Assembly (NCBI GenBank): GCA_015680685.1
Contig: MNCI01009367.1
Span: forward strand, 806-44,953
From: Gnetum montanum
Taxonomy: Eukaryota; Streptophyta; Gnetopsida; Gnetales; Gnetaceae
Direction of reading: 5' to 3'
DNA length: 44,148 bases
Below, one piece after another: positions 1 to 10,355 of the stretch. Positions within the stretch are counted from its first letter, which is position 1; each line of letters begins with the position of its first letter. Both the position numbers and the translations under genes were made by a program. A model generated the notes under the pieces. The model searched no databases, was not told the DNA's origin, and worked only from the letters and a program-made list of their open reading frames with translations.

Positions 1-15
1 GATGTAAGTAGGTAC

Positions 16-925
16 CTGGAGGAATATAACCAATTGATCCTGCAAGAGACAAACTGGAAGATAAGGAAGATACAGAATCAATGCAGAGGAACTTTGCAAT
101 ACCGAAATCAGCAACATGAGAAACCATATCTTCATCAAACAAGATGTTGTTGGGTTTTATGTCATAGTGGATGATTTGAATACTGCTATAATTATGCAGG
201 TATTCTAGCCCATGTGCAATATCCATGGCTATATTCACCACCTCTCTGAAGGACATGTATTCATTCTCTCTCTGCAGGGCTTGTGCCAAACTTCCTTTGG
301 GCATCAGTGGCATGACCAGGGCTTTGTGTGCACCTTCCCAACAAAAACCGATGATTTTTACTAAATTTCTGTGCTTCACCATGCTCAAGGCCTTGCATTC
401 TGAAACAAAACCTTTCAAGGCTTCTTGATTAATTTTGTTAAGGAGCTTAATAGCCACATCAGTGCCATCTCTGAGAGTGCCCCTATATACGGAGGCCAGG
501 ATTGTGGAACCCAGCAGCTTGTTGATGTTGAATCCTCTGGTGGCTTCGCTGATGTCTCTGTAAGAGAACCGATTTCCATAGTTCTTCTTCCAGTTGTCAA
601 ATTCACAATTTAACACACCTCTATCCCCTCTATCCTTCAGACTCATTGTGTAGTAGATTGAAACATAGAAAACAAGGCAAATTACCAAAACACCAGCACA
701 GGCAGCAACTGGAGCAATGATTTTTACCTTGGAATCAGTGTGAGTGTTTTCCACGGATGTGCAAGCAGGTAGCTGTACCCATTCTCCACAGAGCTTCGGA
801 TTTCCTAAAAATGATAGCTTGTTAAAATGACGAAATGATGCTCCCTCTGGAACTTCTCCACTTAGATCATTGAATGAAAGATTAAGGATCTGAAGCATCT
901 GCAATTTCTCAAGGTCAAAAGGTAT
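16..925 (-). CDS. LRR receptor kinase, membrane and kinase part, exon 1 end
   Basis: This is the in-frame continuation of the receptor gene after the TGA: 303 codons without another stop. In order it encodes the last LRR (LNLSFNDLSGEVPEG), the C-terminal cysteine pair (NPKLCGEW...PAC), a transmembrane helix (IIAPVAACAGVLVICLVFYV), and a kinase. Kinase motifs are Lys in VAIKLL, the helix-C Glu in FVSECKAL, HYDIKPNN, and VADFGIAKF. Tyr replaces Arg before the catalytic Asp, so it is a non-RD kinase, as expected for immune receptors of subfamily XII. The glycine loop reads LLGSTILASVYRG and has lost two of its three glycines, so ATP binding may be impaired. The exon ends at GYIPP plus one base, followed by GTACCT (donor at 15-14). 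Xa21-like genes carry an intron near this point. The rest of the kinase lies outside the window. Confidence 0.85.
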
Positions 926-2743
926 TCAACCAGAAATATTGTTGTGGGAAAGGTCCATGGACACGAGGTTCTCCAGGTTGCTCAGAGACCTTGGAATTGA
1001 TTCTTGAAACTCATTAAACGATAAATCCAGTTGTTGAAGGTTGTTGCAGCCTTCAAGAACAGATGGAATGGTGCCGCTGATTCTATTTGCTGAAACATTT
1101 ATGGCTTCAGTGTGAATCATCTTACCAATTTTTGCTGGCAATTTTCCATGCAAGGAATTGTGGGAAAAATTGAAGTAGATTTGAATATTGTAGATATTTG
1201 CCACTTCCGGTGGGATGGAGCCATCGAACTTATTTGAAGAAAGGTCCAGCAGCTCTAATTTATAACATTGTCCTAAGTTGGGAGGGATCGAACCTGACAA
1301 GTTATTATGATCCAAAACTAAACATCTTAGATTTGTTAGGTTACCAATTTCATCAGGAATTCCCCCCAACAAGTTATTTTGTATTGAAATCTCATACAGA
1401 GTAGAGCCAAGCCTCCCAATTTCAGAGGGTATGCTGCCTTGCAATTTGTTATTACCTAGAGAAATTCTTTGAATTTTCTTGAATTCTCCCACCGACCCAG
1501 AAACACGACCTATGAGCTTGTTATCAGACAAATCAAGATTTATCAGGTTTTCCAATTTCCCCAAGGCCTTCGAAGGAATTGGACCGGATATAAAGTTTCC
1601 ATTCAAAAGTAGTGTCGACAGGTTGAATGGGAACACTTCTGGAAACATTCCCTTTAGCTTGTTGGAGGATAGATCCAAGACATTTAAGGTGGAGCAATTT
1701 GAAAAAGCAGATAAAATAGAAATTGTGGGAGAGCCATCATTTACAAGACGATTGGACATTACCCTGAAAACAATCAACGACAACCTTCCAAACTGCAGAG
1801 AAATGACTCCTGTCAGCCGATTTTTATCAAATACAAGTGTACGAAGATTGCTGCACTTCCCTAAAGATGGAGGAATGCTACCTATCAGGTTGTTTCTTGA
1901 CAAGTAGAGAACAGATAGGTTTTCCAGTGTGCCCAGCTGAGAAGGAACATAGCCTGTAAAAGCATTTTGATGCATGTTTACATGGCTAAGTCTAGACATG
2001 TTCCCAACTGATTTAGGAATATCACCAGCCAATTGAGGATTTTCAAAAACATACAGAAACATAAGATTCTTTAGCTTGCAGATTTCTTGTGGTAATGTGT
2101 CGGTTATGGGTGTCCGATAAATGTACAACTGTTCCAGAGAAGAGAGGTTTCCTATGGAAGAGGGAATTGAACCAGAGAGATTGTTTGTCTGAAGGGCGAG
2201 TATCTGAAGACTGAACATGTGGCCAATGTTGTGAGGAATGCTACCATGCAAGTTATTCTGTGCAATGGACAGTATTTGCAGCTGTGTAAGGTTTGTAAAT
2301 GTGTCAGGAATGGTACCCTGGAGCCTATTTTCGCATAGATACAAAGTTTGCAGGTTTTTCAAGGTGCCCAGCTGGGGAGGAATTGTACCATGAAATGAAT
2401 TATTGCAAAGATCCAGGTACGTGAGATAAGATAAATTGCCGAGGGACGGAGATATTGTACCTTGGATTTGCATGCTGTAAAGATCAAGCTTCACCACTCT
2501 GCCAGCTGAATTGCATTCAACATTACTCCAGTTGCAGTAGTGTATGGAGTTAGGATGCCAATTAACCAAAGCTCCATTAGGATCAGACTCCACCATTTTC
2601 TTGAATATAAGCAAGCTTTCGACGTCTTGTTCATGCAATAATTTTGCAGAGTGAAAACTGCCATTCATCATGCAAATGGCAAACAAAACTAGATGCCATA
2701 ATACAGCACTTCTACGCAGCATGTTTGCTGTTGGGATCTCCAA
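926..2743 (-). CDS. LRR receptor kinase, ectodomain part (ends at premature stop)
   Basis: This frame encodes the secreted ectodomain of a leucine-rich-repeat receptor kinase of subfamily XII (the EFR/FLS2/Xa21 group, usually pattern-recognition receptors at the plasma membrane). A hydrophobic signal peptide follows the start (LVLFAICMM). The start could be Met1 or Met8; Met8 lies closer to the hydrophobic core. Next comes an N-terminal LRR cap with the paired-cysteine motif YCNWSNVEC. About twenty 24-residue repeats of the type L..L.L..N.L.G.IP follow, many with N-glycosylation sequons. The frame stops at TGA (926-928) directly after NNISG, where the family continues with xIP. The same frame runs on downstream into a juxtamembrane segment and a kinase, so this is one gene cut by a nonsense codon. 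Translation as written would give a soluble LRR protein of 605 residues. Ligand unknown. The family assignment is firm; whether the stop is real is not. Confidence 0.9.
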   Translation of the reverse strand: MEIPTANMLRRSAVLWHLVLFAICMMNGSFHSAKLLHEQDVESLLIFKKMVESDPNGALVNWHPNSIHYCNWSNVECNSAGRVVKLDLYSMQIQGTISPSLGNLSYLTYLDLCNNSFHGTIPPQLGTLKNLQTLYLCENRLQGTIPDTFTNLTQLQILSIAQNNLHGSIPHNIGHMFSLQILALQTNNLSGSIPSSIGNLSSLEQLYIYRTPITDTLPQEICKLKNLMFLYVFENPQLAGDIPKSVGNMSRLSHVNMHQNAFTGYVPSQLGTLENLSVLYLSRNNLIGSIPPSLGKCSNLRTLVFDKNRLTGVISLQFGRLSLIVFRVMSNRLVNDGSPTISILSAFSNCSTLNVLDLSSNKLKGMFPEVFPFNLSTLLLNGNFISGPIPSKALGKLENLINLDLSDNKLIGRVSGSVGEFKKIQRISLGNNKLQGSIPSEIGRLGSTLYEISIQNNLLGGIPDEIGNLTNLRCLVLDHNNLSGSIPPNLGQCYKLELLDLSSNKFDGSIPPEVANIYNIQIYFNFSHNSLHGKLPAKIGKMIHTEAINVSANRISGTIPSVLEGCNNLQQLDLSFNEFQESIPRSLSNLENLVSMDLSHNNISG

Positions 2744-2833
2744 CTTAACCTAAACGTTGCAGAGTGTTTGGCGTCACTAGCTTGGAATGCTGAATTTAAA
2801 GACTCTCAAGGGAAAGTTCATGTTGTGCATCAT

Positions 2834-2913
2834 ATTATTATTTGACTCAATGACCAAGCCACCGGCGGCTCTGATTATTATTGGACTCAATGACCAAGCC
2901 ACTGGCATCTCTC
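2834..2913. repeat. 40-bp direct duplication upstream of the LRR kinase
   Basis: Two copies with a 40-bp period share ATTATTATT, then GACTCAATGACCAAGCCAC. They lie 90-170 bp upstream of the receptor start codon, probably within its promoter or 5' leader. No TATA box or known element could be assigned with confidence. Confidence 0.8.
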
Positions 2914-3191
2914 ATGTGAGTCTAGACGCGCTTCCTCATTGTTGTGCATTATTAGCACTCATTTGGACTTTTGTGACCCTACTTTAAAATTCATTGAGTG
3001 GTGGGCCTCCTTGTTGTTGTTACAACTGCACTGCATTAATTACGGAATCAAACTTTTCATGCCTTGAGAAGGCTTATTCTTTGTTCTTTTGATCATGCAT
3101 TAAGACTCTTCTCAAATTGCTTCTTTGAAATTAAGTAATGGGGCTATTCTATTAACTTTGCTCGCTCTTCTCTAAAATTAAATAAGTAGTG

Positions 3192-3271
3192 AACCTTTTC
3201 TTTGTTCTTTCTACCTTACTATGACTTTTCTAACCTTTTCTTTGTTCTTTCTACCTTACTATGACTTTTCT
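3192..3271. repeat. Perfect 40-bp tandem duplication
   Basis: Two adjacent 40-bp copies begin AACCTTTTCTTTGTTC and appear identical. A looser relative, CCTTTTCTTTGTTCTTCTAACC, follows near 3303. The surrounding 2914-3500 stretch is AT-rich spacer without a recognisable gene. Confidence 0.85.
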
Positions 3272-3504
3272 AACCTTACTTCTTTAAAATTAAACTAGTG
3301 TGCCTTTTCTTTGTTCTTCTAACCCTACTACGATAATTATGTACTCAAATTTTTCTACTCCAGAAATCATGCTTAGATTTTTCTTACCTTGACCCTTCAT
3401 CAGGTTAGAATTTCAAGATTTTAGTAGGTATCAAGAGGAGATTCTCTAACTTTTAAAAAAAAGTAGAAATATATTTTGTTTATTGTTAAAAAGTGTCATG
3501 AGTA

Positions 3505-3960
3505 TACAACATCATCATCATAGCCTTGTACTAACAAAATATGAAGGGTTACATGAGATCTCTTTTGTCATTATGAAAAGCTAGATCTTTATTTATTTAC
3601 AATTTTTTCAAATCATCTTCAATTATTTTTTCAATCTTTTTATGTTCCTTTTGATATCTTTTTTGGAATAGTGATGTAGGAAGCTTTTCTATAGGCTCAT
3701 TATCTAATCTATTGTGTACATTCCCCAACCATCTAAGACATCATTCTTATAGCTTATTTGAAATAGAAGCAACTCAAAATCTTTCTCTAATATATAAAAC
3801 TATGCAATCTATTATTATTATTATTATTTGTAACATTCAACATCCATCAAAGCATCTACATTTTTGCCATATTGATTTGTTATTCATTCTTCTTTTGTAT
3901 TCGTCAACATTCATCACCATAAAATATAGCAAGTATGATGGCTATCCTATTGTAGTGAGC
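3505..3960 (-). mobile_element. RTE-type LINE, decayed 3' end
   Basis: Read on the minus strand with several stops and frame changes, this matches the C-terminus of plant RTE-clade non-LTR reverse transcriptases. Visible landmarks are FYGDEC (family LYGSECW), MAKM.ML.WM (EMRMLRWMCG), IRERF.VASISNKL (IREKLGVAxIxDKM) and CLRWLGNV (RLRWFGHV). Further on, a region resembles the family's DLKxL..D.A.DR.xW segment. The end carries GTACAAGGCTATGATGATGATG, similar to the simple-repeat tail of plant RTE elements. It is an old, dead insertion whose 5' part has been lost or is too eroded to see. The plus-strand 110-codon frame at 3712-4044 is its antisense shadow. Confidence 0.6.
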
Positions 3961-4784
3961 AACCTCTTACCATTGAATTGTCATGTTTACTTTACTACTA
4001 TTTATGTTGTTGTCCAAATTGCATTCCATAAATTCTTGTATTGATTTTTAGTCCTAACCTTTTAGCATCTAGAAGTTAAATTGCAATAGACAATGATGAT
4101 ACGATGATATAAAATTTATCATAGTTATATAAAATCTTCAAAATTTACACGTTAGTAAGCTTACCTTAAATTAAATTAACTCATATATTTGACAAGGTGA
4201 ATCTCTTTTTTAAAGCTTTAAACTAAAATCTAATGAGCTATGCATGTGTCATTGCATCTCATAAATTATTGGATATGGTTTGGTTTGATTCAAGATAACT
4301 TGGTGCATTCATTTTTAAGAATTTAATGCTCTTAAGGAAATTTTTGTAAGTGGTCTCAATTGGAAAACAAAACGTAAACTTATGTGATGGTAGTCTTGGA
4401 AAAGCACATAAACTTGATGCGATGTAAATGAGCCCCGGTGCCTTAGAGGTGATGTGATGTATATTAGCCTAACAGAGACAAGAGTGGAAGTGGAATTTCA
4501 TTTCTTTTTGTGGGTATTACCTTCATTGGCAGACTTAGTCCTCGATCCTTCATTGGTCTCCCCTGAATCGTTGCGGATTGGTTAGTCTCGCTTGAATCGT
4601 TGCAGATACAAGTCCATAACCATAAGTATTCGCATTCATATTTTACGATGAAAAGCACGAATAACAGCACCATAGTAACGATGATTCTAATGGTGTAACT
4701 GTCCCCTGCTTTCTGAGTTTTACTTTTCTATTATCAGTATCTACACCATGCTAGAGGACAAAAATGATGAGTTATAAACGAAGG

Positions 4785-5080
4785 AAACGTGTTCACTTTC
4801 AAAATTGCGGAGAAAACGAGTAACGAGTCTTTTGCGCCATGCACAAAATTTTCGTGAAGTATCTTTTCAGGAATACGCGTTCACTTTCAATGCTAAAATT
4901 ATGAGAAAACACGTATAGAATCTTGTGGGTCCATGTACAAACTTTTCGAGAAGGTTCACATTTACTTTGACCTAAAAGAAACCGGAGGACAATTCACGTT
5001 CATTGAATGCCAAAATTGCGTCTACCGCTTCTTCTTAGCCCATGCACAAAATTTCCGAGAAGCTGCCTCCAGATACTTAG
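4785..5080. repeat. Degenerate repeat, three copies
   Basis: Three imperfect copies share the order GTTCACTTTCA, AAAATT, then CATGCACAAAATTTTCGTGAAG or a close form, starting near 4788, 4877 and 4996. The unit is roughly 90-120 bp. It lies in a 4050-5900 stretch with no recognisable gene. Confidence 0.5.
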
Positions 5081-5919
5081 TTCAAAAAAGACCAAAAACA
5101 AATGGTAGAGGGTAAAATATGATTTTTTTATAGAGATCTTAGGTATTCGCCTAAGCATACAGTTGAGAACGAGCATTACGTGAATTATCGTTCACCTCAT
5201 CCTCTAAATGCAATGAACCTACAAAGTTTTCACAAGAACAAAGTAGTTGCTGCAATATTGTGGCTTTTCTGGATCTATGTTATTTTCCATTTTAGCTTTA
5301 TTTATAACGACAGTGTTAGCCCTAGCCCTGGACCCATTGACTGTTGCTATCTTGATTCTTGTGACTACAATCATCCTTCTCCTGGTTTCAATTAAGGTTT
5401 ACCCATAATGGCTGTGTTACCCCTGGCCTTATGGCTGTAATCATCCTTCTCCTAGATGCAATTACTGCTCTCGTGGTTACCTTATGTGATTTGATGGTTA
5501 AAGCTTACTGCTCTTGGACTGTGTGGAGTATCTTGCCACCAAACTTATGTCGGATTTACTGTTGTGCTGAATTTACAGGGCAGGGCGATTGGAATTTATA
5601 TGCTAAACGTTAACAGTCAGACAAATAAGCACGTTTAAGAATCCAGAGAAAAAAAATATGCCCATGCGGATGAGTCTCACTTAAGAACTCCAAAAAACCA
5701 CTTTCAAGATGGTTGATTTTTGAGCTTTCCATGATTTTGTTTTTATCCAAAAGGCTCCAATGAGTATCTACATGTTTTGGAGTCCAAGCATTCAATTGAA
5801 AGAAGTTTTGTGTTTATCGGCCAGTAAGTGAGCATGAAAGTCATTATGTTTATGGATGTTAACATGATGCGATGTAAAGCATAAGATACACATGTACACA
5901 ACATAAAATTGTTGTGGTT

Positions 5920-6350
5920 AAGAAACTTTCTAGGATACCTTGGAACATCGCCCTTGTGACCATGATTGTAAGTCAAATCAATCAAACGTGCATTATTTGG
6001 GCCTTTCTATGAACCTTGGAACCATCCCCGCTGCTACGGCTACAAGAAACTTCAAGTCAAATCAATCAATATTTACATAAACACTTTTTCTATAGAGCAG
6101 GCCTTGGAACCATCCCACTTCCACTTCCATGATTAAAAGAAACGTCAAGTCAATCAAGATTTGCATAAACGTGGTCTTTCTGAAAAGTCACGTCAATCAA
6201 GATTTGCATAAACGTGGTCTTTCTATACACTGGGCCTGTCTATGAACATTAAAACGATCCCCACTAAGTCAAGTTAAACGAGCTTGCAAGAAAAGTCAAG
6301 TCTGTCACATGTTATAGTTTTTGGATTTTCTATGAACCTTGAAAGCATCT
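5920..6350. repeat. Degenerate tandem array, about 100-bp unit
   Basis: Four to five diverged copies repeat the blocks TTTCTATGAACCTTGGAACC and AAGTCAATCAAGATTTGCAT separated by variable bases. Inside it, GTCAATCAAGATTTGCATAA plus 13 further bases occurs twice 43 bp apart (6149-6181 and 6192-6224), a more recent slip. It looks like a small satellite-type array. No coding capacity is evident. Confidence 0.6.
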
Positions 6351-7871
6351 GGTAATTAGCCAAGTCAAAATGGAAATTTTTATCATGTTCAGGGGTAACA
6401 TTTGCACGTTAGCATTGACGATGGTTTGTTCATCAGTGTAGCCTAATTTTACGGCTTCACGATTTATTTTAAGTTTTCTTTCTCTAGAAATTATACGTTA
6501 TTTTAGAAGTACATTTTCTCATCCTCTCTACGGATATTACGAGGAAATTAAAGGACGAGCTGAAACACTAATAAAATATGCACATTGCATTTTATTCCTT
6601 TAAGATCCTTCCTTACTTGTATTACCAAAATGAAGAGACAAAGCTTCCATGAACGCCAATCCGTTGCTGCAATTTTATAGAATAATTTTAGGGCTCTTCT
6701 CTGATTCTCATGTTTAGTTTGACTGATTTTAACTAGTTTAACTATATATTTATAATATATATCTATTATTTAGCTCGAGAGAATCTTATATATTTTACAA
6801 ATTAATAAAATCTCGAATTGATTTATTGAGAATTGATATTCATATTGAAAACCAAAATCAAAATGACTGTACCTTATTCAATAATAATTCTTCTGAAAAT
6901 TTCTATTAATTTGATTTATAGTGTTTCTTTTCCATGGCGTGGACTTTACATAGCATTTTTTTTCTATGGCCTGGACTTTCCATGCATTGTATTGGTCTCT
7001 TGGCCAAAAATATTGCCTGCCAAGAAATAGGTACTTGCAATTTGGAAGCTACAACATGTGTATTTTCCCCCAAAGCAGGAATCACTTGGTTGGTTGGAAT
7101 CACTTGGTTGGTTGGCATGTTGCAGGAAAAAACTTGTATCATTTGTTTTTTTTTTACCCTTATTAATGCTTAGTCAATTTGTATTTTTCAACGAAAATGT
7201 AATACCCGTTCCATATATCTGATGGGTCTTTAGACTTAATAAAGCTTCAATTTTGTCTTCCTTCCCTTTTAAAACCATTTTAATTAGACATGTTAAAGAT
7301 TATATAGATTTTATTTGCATGTAAATGGTTGTTCAAATAGTTATAAGAATATTTTTTTATTATTCATAGTTTGCATATTTTTTCTTTTCAAAAATATTTT
7401 TAGAATTAAATTTACCCTGCCTTTTAATCTTATAACTATATTTTAAAAAGTTTGGATTTGCTGAAGTTTAGAGCCCTTAAAAATCATAATTTTGGGAGAC
7501 TTTGGATAGTGTTAGTGGTTGCAAAATTTTGCAAGAATTGCAAAAGAATTGTGATAAGTAAAATTGTAAGTCTAGATTTCAGAGAAATCCTCCAAAGATA
7601 TTAAAATTATGTTTTAAAAGTAACTGTATCATAAATAAGTTTATATCACCGTTTCTATTTATTAAAAATAGATAAATATATCATTTTTGTAAAATTCAGT
7701 ATATGAAATAGACATAGATGTATCATGTCGTTAAAGGTCAAAATTGCTTTGGAACATGATTGCGTTTGGGAATTTTGAACCAGAATTAATAATGCTCTGT
7801 TAATGAAAATTCGTTAAGAACTGTAATCCTGATGAAGCATGATGATTAATTTCCAGTATTTTAACTAATTA
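6351..7871. other. AT-rich spacer without recognisable gene
   Basis: I see no conserved protein. A perfect 18-bp tandem duplication (AATCACTTGGTTGGTTGG) lies at 7080-7115. Short frames across 6830-7170 show no domain and overlap on both strands. Confidence 0.5.
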
Positions 7872-8162
7872 CTAGCAGGAAAGATTCACAAACTCAAATG
7901 ATTTCTCTCCTGATGACATCTGCCCATCCTTAACTATACTGGCTCTCTTATTTTCTATGAATTCTCTAATTACTGTAACCTTCTGTTTTATCTGAAACTT
8001 GGTTTTAGTTCTCAGATTTTGAATTTGTTCTGTATCAGAAAAAGCTCCTAACCCATGCTCACATGTTCGCATCTTTTTCTTGAAAAGAAGTCGCATGGTC
8101 ATCAAGGGAAACGGTAAAAAATGAAGGGAAAAAACTGAAAGTGATTTATGCACCTTGTTCAT
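7872..8162 (-). CDS. Unrecognised 96-codon open frame
   Basis: I do not recognise this frame. It starts MNKVHKSLSVFSLHF and ends KSFEFVNLSC. The second half is polar and charged (FSDTEQIQNLRTKTKFQIKQ) and could be a short coiled-coil segment or exon. It has no visible promoter or splice partner and lies in AT-rich spacer, so it may be a chance frame. Confidence 0.15.
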   Translation of the reverse strand: MNKVHKSLSVFSLHFLPFPLMTMRLLFKKKMRTCEHGLGAFSDTEQIQNLRTKTKFQIKQKVTVIREFIENKRASIVKDGQMSSGEKSFEFVNLSC

Positions 8163-8663
8163 TTAATCTTGTAAAACATCATTGCTTCTCTGTTTACAAT
8201 TTCATTCCATTTGAAGTCAACTATGACGAGGAAATCGACACTTCAAAATAGGACCTCTGTCTCTTGCTATGTTACGTGTCTCTGCACGTAAGCAACATCC
8301 AATAAAGAGGCCAGTCATTCCGAATAACACTTGCCCCCCACCCCCCATCTTACTACGGAAGTGTCCACCCGAAGAAATTATAAAATCAATAATCATACTT
8401 GTGGAGCAAAGAATCTTAAATTAGGAAATAGGTTTTGGAACTAAAATTCTTACTTTGGTAATACAAGGCTATAATATTACACAACAAAAATGGAAGAGCC
8501 GAGCTTGCATGACAAATGATTGTTTGGACAGTGCATTAGAAAAATTTGCAATTTGAAATGAGGATTAAGGATATTTTAAAATGAGTTTATGAGCCTAAGG
8601 TGGGTTTAGGAGACGAATGTATTTGGAATACTAAATTTCACTTTTTATATTAATTTTATAATA

Positions 8664-8723
8664 AAATTGATAGTGCACATGTGTCATATTACAATCTTAC
8701 AAATTGATAGTGCACATGTGTCA
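8664..8723. repeat. 37-bp-period direct repeat
   Basis: AAATTGATAGTGCACATGTG followed by TCA occurs twice, 37 bp apart. Each copy contains the near-palindrome TGCACATGTGTCA. Function unknown. Confidence 0.7.
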
Positions 8724-8914
8724 CAATGAGAGATGGCCATGGAGACTAATTTATAGAAAGCTCTAGAGGTATGAACTTCAAAGTCTACACGTTTTTGTTT
8801 GAGTATCACCTTGACCCATTAGGACATAGAATACAAGTGTGTTTTTCATGATGGTGCTTATAGAAGCCATACCAACAATGATTATATGTTCTATATAATT
8901 GACATTGGAAAATT

Positions 8915-9440
8915 ACTAAAGCTATCTTATTATATAAAAAGGGGGATAAAAATAATTTGAACGATTATTAAATGATTATTGTGAGAAATATTTTTGCTAA
9001 GTTGTTGGGCACAATGCTAGAAAAGAGAATCAATTATTGGGCTAAAAGTAACCAAGTTAGGGCAAGATGTTAAGCAAACAACATCACTCCACTATTGATG
9101 ATTTAGTTATTCTTAGACACTACATAGAGTTTGCAAAAATGCCTACTAAAATGATTCAGTGATTTGTACAAAACTATGGTTGCACTTGCATAAAATTGGC
9201 CTCCCTTCAAATTTCATTACAACTCAAAGATTGTATGAAGAAGTGATTATTGAAATTACAGACAATAATTCAAAGAAAAATTTGTTGACATTTCCAAAGT
9301 TCAAAACATTTTGAATATTTTATTAAAAACCTTTGTTTAGCTTGTATCCTGAGACTTTACCCCAAAAACTTTGTGCTCCATGAAGAGGAAAATATAATAG
9401 CTTTTGCTATTTAAGGGGTTATGACTCCTCTTGCATTTTG
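8915..9440 (+). mobile_element. LINE reverse-transcriptase relic
   Basis: With frameshifts and stops, the plus strand reads as a non-LTR reverse transcriptase fragment. LYKKGDKNNLNDY matches the fingers motif xxKKGDxxDxxNYR. IFAKLLGTMLEKRINYWAKS matches the following helix. HHSTIDDLVILRHYIEFA matches the palm-entry motif (HSTIDHLxTLRxxIE). Later segments suggest the region up to the catalytic site, but the YADD motif is not recognisable. The relic is ended by the family-A LTR that starts at 9588, which probably inserted into or beside it. Confidence 0.55.
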
Positions 9441-9587
9441 ATGTAGAGAGTCCATAGTAGCTATGGTAATATTGGAAGAGGGATATGGGATAAAAGGTTG
9501 ATCAATTCAATATAAGATGGACCCTTTCAACTTGAAAAATCATTTCTTTATATTTTGTTTTTTTTTTTAAAATAGAATCTTTGTACA

Positions 9588-10355
9588 TGATGAGTGGCGA
9601 GGTACCCCTACACTCAACCATACGAATATGAGCGTTTCACGCACGATCCGGTCATACTCCAAGGACTAAGTGCTTACGCACCTAAATGGAACACTTAGGG
9701 TTAATCAATCGTTGTCTTCTCAAACTTACTTGTATTGTCACAGTTGTATGGTTAAGTAAGCTTGAGGTATATGATTTTTATAACTTTGGTCTTTTTATGT
9801 CTTCTGCTAATACAGTAGAGGGAGAGAGAACTAAGTGGCTAATTTATCTTAACTATTCATTAACTAGTTTCTAATTGTTCCTAACACCAATATCCGTTCC
9901 CACTTTCTGTACGCATCCTAAACCAGTGCAACGCTGCTAGGATTACCAAACACTGATCGTTACTTGGTTACCAAGTGCTACACGCATGCTCGAAGCGGTC
10001 ATACTGAATGTACTTAACTAAGAGGGTCGAAGGTTGAGAGAGATATTAATTAACTAGGAAAGCATTAAACATTCAATAATAATTAATTACTAATTAGCTT
10101 AATTTGTATGCTGCAAGGTTTATCATAAAGTTCGTCTTTATTGCCATACACAAATGTGTGTGCTCAGGTACAAATTGCTCGAATAAAGATCCATTCACTC
10201 TATGACTGCTATTGTGGGCACACAGAAATTATTCTAACTCTGGAATGACTAAACTGCAAGAATCTGGCTAAGGGTCTAAGGCTAACTCCCTTGAACAAAG
10301 GGTGCCACCTCTTATTTATAGAAGATGAGGCAGGACGTGATATTGCGGCTCATCA
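9588..10355 (-). repeat. Family-A 3' LTR (768 bp)
   Basis: Bounded by TGATGAG and CTCATCA. It is collinear with the LTRs at 18058, 30641 and 37720. On the minus strand the TATA box TATAAATAAG (10320-10311) lies only 35 bp inside the LTR start, because the GATATC dyad array present in the sister LTRs is missing here apart from one GATATT. Confidence 0.85.

Noticed and set aside
3712-4044. 110-codon plus-strand frame with hydrophobic stretches
   Set aside because: It is antisense to the RTE-type LINE relic, whose conserved motifs read on the minus strand.
4933-5613. Three short plus-strand frames of 60-71 codons
   Set aside because: No recognisable domain, splice context or conservation. One lies within the degenerate repeat.
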